A stretch of DNA of 64,000 bases from Flavobacterium psychrophilum (GTDB lineage Bacteria; Bacteroidota; Bacteroidia; Flavobacteriales; Flavobacteriaceae): positions 1,116,001 to 1,180,000 of the forward strand of contig CP012388.1 of NCBI GenBank assembly GCA_001708385.1, written 5' to 3'. The position numbers and the translations under genes were made by a program. How positions within the stretch are numbered: position 1 is the first letter of the stretch; the number at the start of each line of letters is the position of its first letter. Shown here in pieces: positions 61,081-64,000 of this stretch. The notes beneath the pieces are model-generated. The model was not told where the DNA came from. It did no database searches and saw only the letters and a program-made list of their open reading frames with translations.

Positions 61081-61515
61081 TTAGCGTAATGCTTTTTGCT
61101 TTTTCTTATTAAGTGCTCCCGAGCCCCACAACGCCCATCCTATAAGTACAGGCTGAAAGAACAATCGCGCAAAACGTTTGTTATCGGTATCTAATCCAAA
61201 GGCATCACGATGGTTTTTATATTGGGAGATATTTCCCGGAAACACGGCTGCAAAAAAAGAGGCTGCCACAACGCCTACGGTTTGTCTTTCTTTTTTAAGC
61301 GCAATAATTGAAGCTCCCAATGCTATCTCGGCAACACCAGATAACAATACTGTAGTATCTTTATCTACAGGAACCCAGTCGGGCACCTGAGCCTGGAATT
61401 CTTTTCTTGCAAACGTTAAATGGCTGATACCTGCTGTAACCAACATGGCACCTAGTGCTATTCTTGTAAGGTTTTGGGTTTTGGTATATTGTTTTTTCGC
61501 TGCTGTCTTTTCCAT
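61081..61515 (-). CDS. DoxX-family membrane protein (copy 2)
   Basis: A 144-residue paralog of the 60552 gene: both share YTKTQN, a GHLTF / SHLTF motif, QVPDWVP and LSG..EI.LG, and both have four hydrophobic helices. Copy 2 ends with a lysine-rich tail (GALNKKKQKALR). A tandem duplication is the simple explanation. Each copy has its own promoter-proximal inverted repeat, so they may respond to different or related signals. Confidence 0.86.
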   Translation of the reverse strand: MEKTAAKKQYTKTQNLTRIALGAMLVTAGISHLTFARKEFQAQVPDWVPVDKDTTVLLSGVAEIALGASIIALKKERQTVGVVAASFFAAVFPGNISQYKNHRDAFGLDTDNKRFARLFFQPVLIGWALWGSGALNKKKQKALR

Positions 61516-61528
61516 AATAATCGATTTT

Positions 61529-61573
61529 ATTTAAAGTTACCCACTACTTTTTAATAAGTAACCGACTTTAAAT
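61529..61573 (-). promoter_or_regulatory. Operator-like inverted repeats upstream of DoxX copy 2
   Basis: ATTTAAAGT (61529-61537) and ACTTTAAAT (61565-61573) are a perfect 9-bp inverted pair. Between them TACTTTTTAATAAGTA is a second palindrome, and TAACTTTA (minus strand) is a candidate -7 element. The arrangement parallels, but does not copy, that of DoxX copy 1. Confidence 0.45.
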
Positions 61574-61595
61574 CAACTTTATGAAATACGGTAGT

Positions 61596-62351
61596 TTAGC
61601 CTAGCCATTCCCTGAAATCACCTACACGCTCGCGGCTCACAATAACCTCATCCTCTTTGTAAGTAGGCAAGATTATTTTAAGGCGGGAATTGGTATACAC
61701 TACAATATCTTGAATTGCATTAATAGAAACTATGAACTTTCGGCTAACGCGGTAAAACTTAGTCGGATCCAGTTCGTTTTCTAACTGCTCCAGTGTATTT
61801 TCCAGCAAGTAATCCCTTCCTTCTGTAGTACGAATGTAGGTTCCTTTGTTCTCACTATAAAAGCATTCCGCATCTTCAATATTTATCATTTTAAGGTGCT
61901 GCCCCATTTTAATGGTAAAACGCTGTTTATAGCTTTTCTCTGCCGGATTAGCCAGCATTCGTTTTATCTGGTCAAAATCAAGTGACAGGTTCGGCGCTTT
62001 TGGCTGGCGTGCACTGAATTTGGCAACAGCAGCTTCAAGATCATCTTCGTCTATTGGCTTTAGCAGGTAGTCGATACTGTTCAACTTAAAAGCGCGAAGA
62101 GCGTACTCATCGTAAGCTGTGGTAAATATTACCGCACTATTTATTGTTGTGCTTTCAAATATTTCGAACGAAAGGCCATCAGACAATTGTATGTCTAAGA
62201 ATATCAGGTCGGGATGTTGGTTACTCTTAAACCATTCGATAGATTCCTCTACCGAATGCAGCATAGTATCTGCTTCTATCCCTAGTTTTGATAATTTACG
62301 CTGCAAAAGTCGAGCTGCCGGTTTTTCGTCTTCTATAATTAAAACGTTCAT
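61596..62351 (-). CDS. LytTR-family response regulator
   Basis: A 251-residue two-component regulator. Receiver domain at residues 1-~118: acidic pocket MNVLIIEDEKPAARLL, phosphoacceptor Asp in LIFLDIQLSDG, and the conserved Lys in LLKPID. A LytTR DNA-binding domain follows (residues ~145-250) with FYRVSRKFIVSINAIQD and LPTYKEDEVIVSRERV. It should be phosphorylated by the LytS-type kinase upstream. It starts 91 bp after the second 2TM gene, and the gap holds a heptamer repeat. Confidence 0.95.
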   Translation of the reverse strand: MNVLIIEDEKPAARLLQRKLSKLGIEADTMLHSVEESIEWFKSNQHPDLIFLDIQLSDGLSFEIFESTTINSAVIFTTAYDEYALRAFKLNSIDYLLKPIDEDDLEAAVAKFSARQPKAPNLSLDFDQIKRMLANPAEKSYKQRFTIKMGQHLKMINIEDAECFYSENKGTYIRTTEGRDYLLENTLEQLENELDPTKFYRVSRKFIVSINAIQDIVVYTNSRLKIILPTYKEDEVIVSRERVGDFREWLG

Positions 62352-62360
62352 TTTTGTTTT

Positions 62361-62402
62361 GGTTGTCGGTTGATGGTTGATGGTTGATGGTTGATGGTTA
62401 AT
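62361..62402. repeat. GGTTGAT heptamer tandem repeat
   Basis: Four perfect units GGTTGAT (62368-62395) flanked by one degenerate unit on each side (GGTTGTC and GGTTAAT). It is followed by related ACTGAT/ACTGCTAACTG units. It sits between the second 2TM gene and the LytTR gene. Confidence 0.85.
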
Positions 62403-62442
62403 AACTGATCACTGTAAACTGATTACTGCTAACTGTCCACCT

Positions 62443-62760
62443 CTACTCCCACTGTTGTTTTTTAGTTTTTTCGCGGTCCATATATTCCTGGATTTTACGT
62501 TCCTCCCAGTTTTTACTTAACAATGAACCTGGTTTAAAAGCGCCTAGCCAATGGCAGAACAAACCAAACCCCCAGAAAAAGGCCAGTGAAAGGTTACTCC
62601 AACAAAAAAAACTCTCCCCGGCTTTTATGTCGGCAATATGCATAACCCAGAGTATTACATTGACTATAATATAAACAATAAGGTGTCTGTAAAATTCCTT
62701 CATTGCTTTTACCTTTTTTATTGCACGGTCAAGCTTTACAGTATCTTTAAATGTTTCCAT
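62443..62760 (-). CDS. 2TM-domain protein (standalone copy 2)
   Basis: A 105-residue protein with a helical N-terminus (RAIKKVKAMKEFYRHLIVY), two transmembrane helices and the C-terminal WEERKIQEYMDREK. The whole is a 2TM domain (histidine kinase-associated). It follows copy 1 by 2 bp. It is a paralog of both copy 1 and the kinase C-terminus. It may modulate the sensor kinase; this is an inference from context. Confidence 0.85.
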   Translation of the reverse strand: METFKDTVKLDRAIKKVKAMKEFYRHLIVYIIVNVILWVMHIADIKAGESFFCWSNLSLAFFWGFGLFCHWLGAFKPGSLLSKNWEERKIQEYMDREKTKKQQWE

Positions 62761-62762
62761 GA

Positions 62763-63071
62763 CTATTCGTATTTTGTTCTTTGTTCATCTTTTCTATCCA
62801 TCTTATCCATAAGCTCTTTCAGCTTTCTGTCTTCCCAGTCCCTTCCTAAAAAAGGATAGTAACTAAATGCATTCATAGCATGGCCAATAACACCTACACC
62901 CCATCCCACCATAGAAAACCAAAACCATTGAAATTCGGGCATATATCTTAAGTTCACAAAAATAAGTATCGGCATTACCATCAGATAGCAGGTAAGGTTA
63001 GCATAAAAGCTTTTTATCTCCTTTACTTTCCGTTTCGCTTTGTCGTAAGCAATCTTATCAAAATTTTCCAT
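62763..63071 (-). CDS. 2TM-domain protein (standalone copy 1)
   Basis: A 102-residue 2TM-domain protein: KRKVKEIKSFYANLTCYL, two transmembrane helices, GWGVGVIGHAMNAFSYYPFLGRDWEDRKLKELMDK. It starts 5 bp after the stop of the kinase gene. It is closer in sequence to the kinase's own C-terminal domain than to copy 2, with the same FYANL and W(E)DRK motifs. Confidence 0.87.
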   Translation of the reverse strand: MENFDKIAYDKAKRKVKEIKSFYANLTCYLMVMPILIFVNLRYMPEFQWFWFSMVGWGVGVIGHAMNAFSYYPFLGRDWEDRKLKELMDKMDRKDEQRTKYE

Positions 63072-63076
63072 AATCG

Positions 63077-64000
63077 TTATTTCCAGCGGTTAGACTTTTC
63101 TTTCTCCATTATTTCTTTCACCTTGCGTTCTTCCCATTCTTTATCAAGAATAGGCATGTAGTCAAATGCTTTCATACCGTGTGCAACTACACCTAATCCC
63201 CATCCCAGTGCAGGATACAAAAACCATAAATGATTCGGAGAACTAATAATATTAAGTATAGCCAGCCCTGTAATTACAACAATATAAGAGCTTAAGTTTG
63301 CGTAGAATCCTTTTATTTCTTCTACTTTTTTCTGCGCTTTAAAATAGCTGCTGTTTTCTTCTTTAAATGATGTTTCCATAACGGTAACCTGTTTTGTTAA
63401 TATAGGTAATTTAACCTTAAAATATTTTTCTGTTTCTTCTACCAGTACATTTCTGGCAGTTAATATGGCATAGCGGCTTACTATATTCTGAAGACCTACA
63501 CCACGCCTGTCCTGTAACACTTCTTTTTTCTGAAGGTTGTTCTCAACCACCAGATAACCATTTTCTACGAATATTTTTATGTTGAGCGGACGCTGTGGGC
63601 TTACCACATTGTGCTTAATCGTATTTTCCAGCAATAGCTGAAGTGAAAGTGGCACTACCCTGCATTCATCAGTTGGTACTGATTGAGGCAATTCGTAAAA
63701 CACACTGTTCTCAAACCTCATCTTAAGCAGGTTCATATATGTTTTTGCAAACGAAAGTTCCTCTTCCACACTTACCAGTTCTTTGTCTTTCTGTTCCAAA
63801 ACGTAGCGGTAAATTTTTGATAGCGATGTCGTAAACCGCTGCGCGTTATCGGGATTCTCCTCTATAAGCGAACTCAGCACGTTAAGACTGTTAAACAAAA
63901 AGTGTGGGTCTATCTGATTCTTTAATGTTTCAAACTGCGCCGAAGCTGTTCCTGCAATTATCTTTTGCTCTTTAACCCTGTTTTCCTGGTACCTCTTATA
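63077..64000 (-). CDS. LytS-type histidine kinase fused to a C-terminal 2TM domain, 5' end outside the window
   Basis: The frame runs off the right edge, so only ~307 residues of the protein are visible. The phosphoacceptor region QIDPHFLFNSLN is conserved, followed by the N-box LLLENTIKHN and G-box GVGLQNI of the HATPase domain (PF06580/HATPase type). About residue 200 of the visible part, after VKLPILTKQ, a Met (METSFKEEN, ATG at 63379) starts a 100-residue 2TM domain with VEEIKGFYANLSSYIV and GWGLGVVAHGMKAFDYMPI. Upstream codons read KRYQENRVKEQKIIAGTASAQFETL and belong to the kinase linker. The stop is 5 bp from the next gene. Confidence 0.92.
   Translation of the reverse strand, partial: YKRYQENRVKEQKIIAGTASAQFETLKNQIDPHFLFNSLNVLSSLIEENPDNAQRFTTSLSKIYRYVLEQKDKELVSVEEELSFAKTYMNLLKMRFENSVFYELPQSVPTDECRVVPLSLQLLLENTIKHNVVSPQRPLNIKIFVENGYLVVENNLQKKEVLQDRRGVGLQNIVSRYAILTARNVLVEETEKYFKVKLPILTKQVTVMETSFKEENSSYFKAQKKVEEIKGFYANLSSYIVVITGLAILNIISSPNHLWFLYPALGWGLGVVAHGMKAFDYMPILDKEWEERKVKEIMEKEKSNRWK

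Overview
The window is AT-rich chromosomal DNA of a Bacteroidota bacterium, most likely Flavobacteriaceae and close to Flavobacterium. The evidence is two type IX secretion system (T9SS) cargo proteins (one type A and one type B sorting domain), promoters with the Bacteroidota -7 element TAnnTTTG, frequent TTG starts, and lineage-typical proteins (DUF5606, OstA-like, 2TM-domain, a Fur without its CxxC pair). I see no rRNA, tRNA, CRISPR array, insertion sequence or prophage. The assignment comes from gene content, not from a database search.

Layout. 1-3.4 kb: a 5'-truncated HTTM-like membrane protein, a Wzx-type flippase and a FemAB/GNAT-like acyltransferase. 3.5-6.6 kb: a type B T9SS protein with three long internal repeats. 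6.7-7.6 kb: ohr-ohrR with a palindromic operator. 7.8-16.4 kb: back-to-back operons, TRIC channel plus RDD protein on the minus strand and SpoIIM-like, unknown membrane protein, DUF4129, DUF4350, MoxR ATPase, DUF58 and a lipoprotein on the plus strand. 16.5-20.5 kb: TrmH-type methyltransferase, M48 peptidase, a secreted unknown and a cupin. 20.6-33.1 kb: a housekeeping run of relA/spoT, a small membrane protein, fur, purA, OstA-like, class III aminotransferase, TPR protein, aroE and a DUF349 protein. 33.1-33.6 kb: a gene graveyard with the tails of two divergent genes (MBL-fold hydrolase and probably HxlR regulator). 33.6-38.6 kb: a 1246-residue type A T9SS protein with nine Ig-like repeats and an unknown secreted protein.

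38.6-47.6 kb: mazG, DUF5606, def, a FUSC transporter, a frameshifted secreted-protein gene, mqo, ruvX, a methyltransferase and dapD. 47.6-56.8 kb: a cell-surface glycan cluster with a GT2-GT9 fusion, another GT2, an LPS-kinase-like protein, three GT4-type enzymes, one atypical glycosyltransferase and a DegT sugar aminotransferase. A 14.5-copy AAAC microsatellite lies between two of its genes. 56.8-60.5 kb: Sua5/YrdC, CCA-adding enzyme, heme A synthase and CsbD. 60.5-64 kb: two tandem DoxX paralogs with operator-like inverted repeats, a LytTR response regulator, two 2TM proteins, and a LytS-type histidine kinase whose C-terminus is itself a 2TM protein, running off the right edge.

Nothing here is a clear new defence or mobile system. 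The observations most worth following are the kinase/2TM/LytTR cassette, the double-tailed deletion scar at 33.2-33.5 kb, the DoxX promoter sitting inside an inverted repeat, the AAAC tract in the glycan locus and the single-base frameshift at 43.2 kb.
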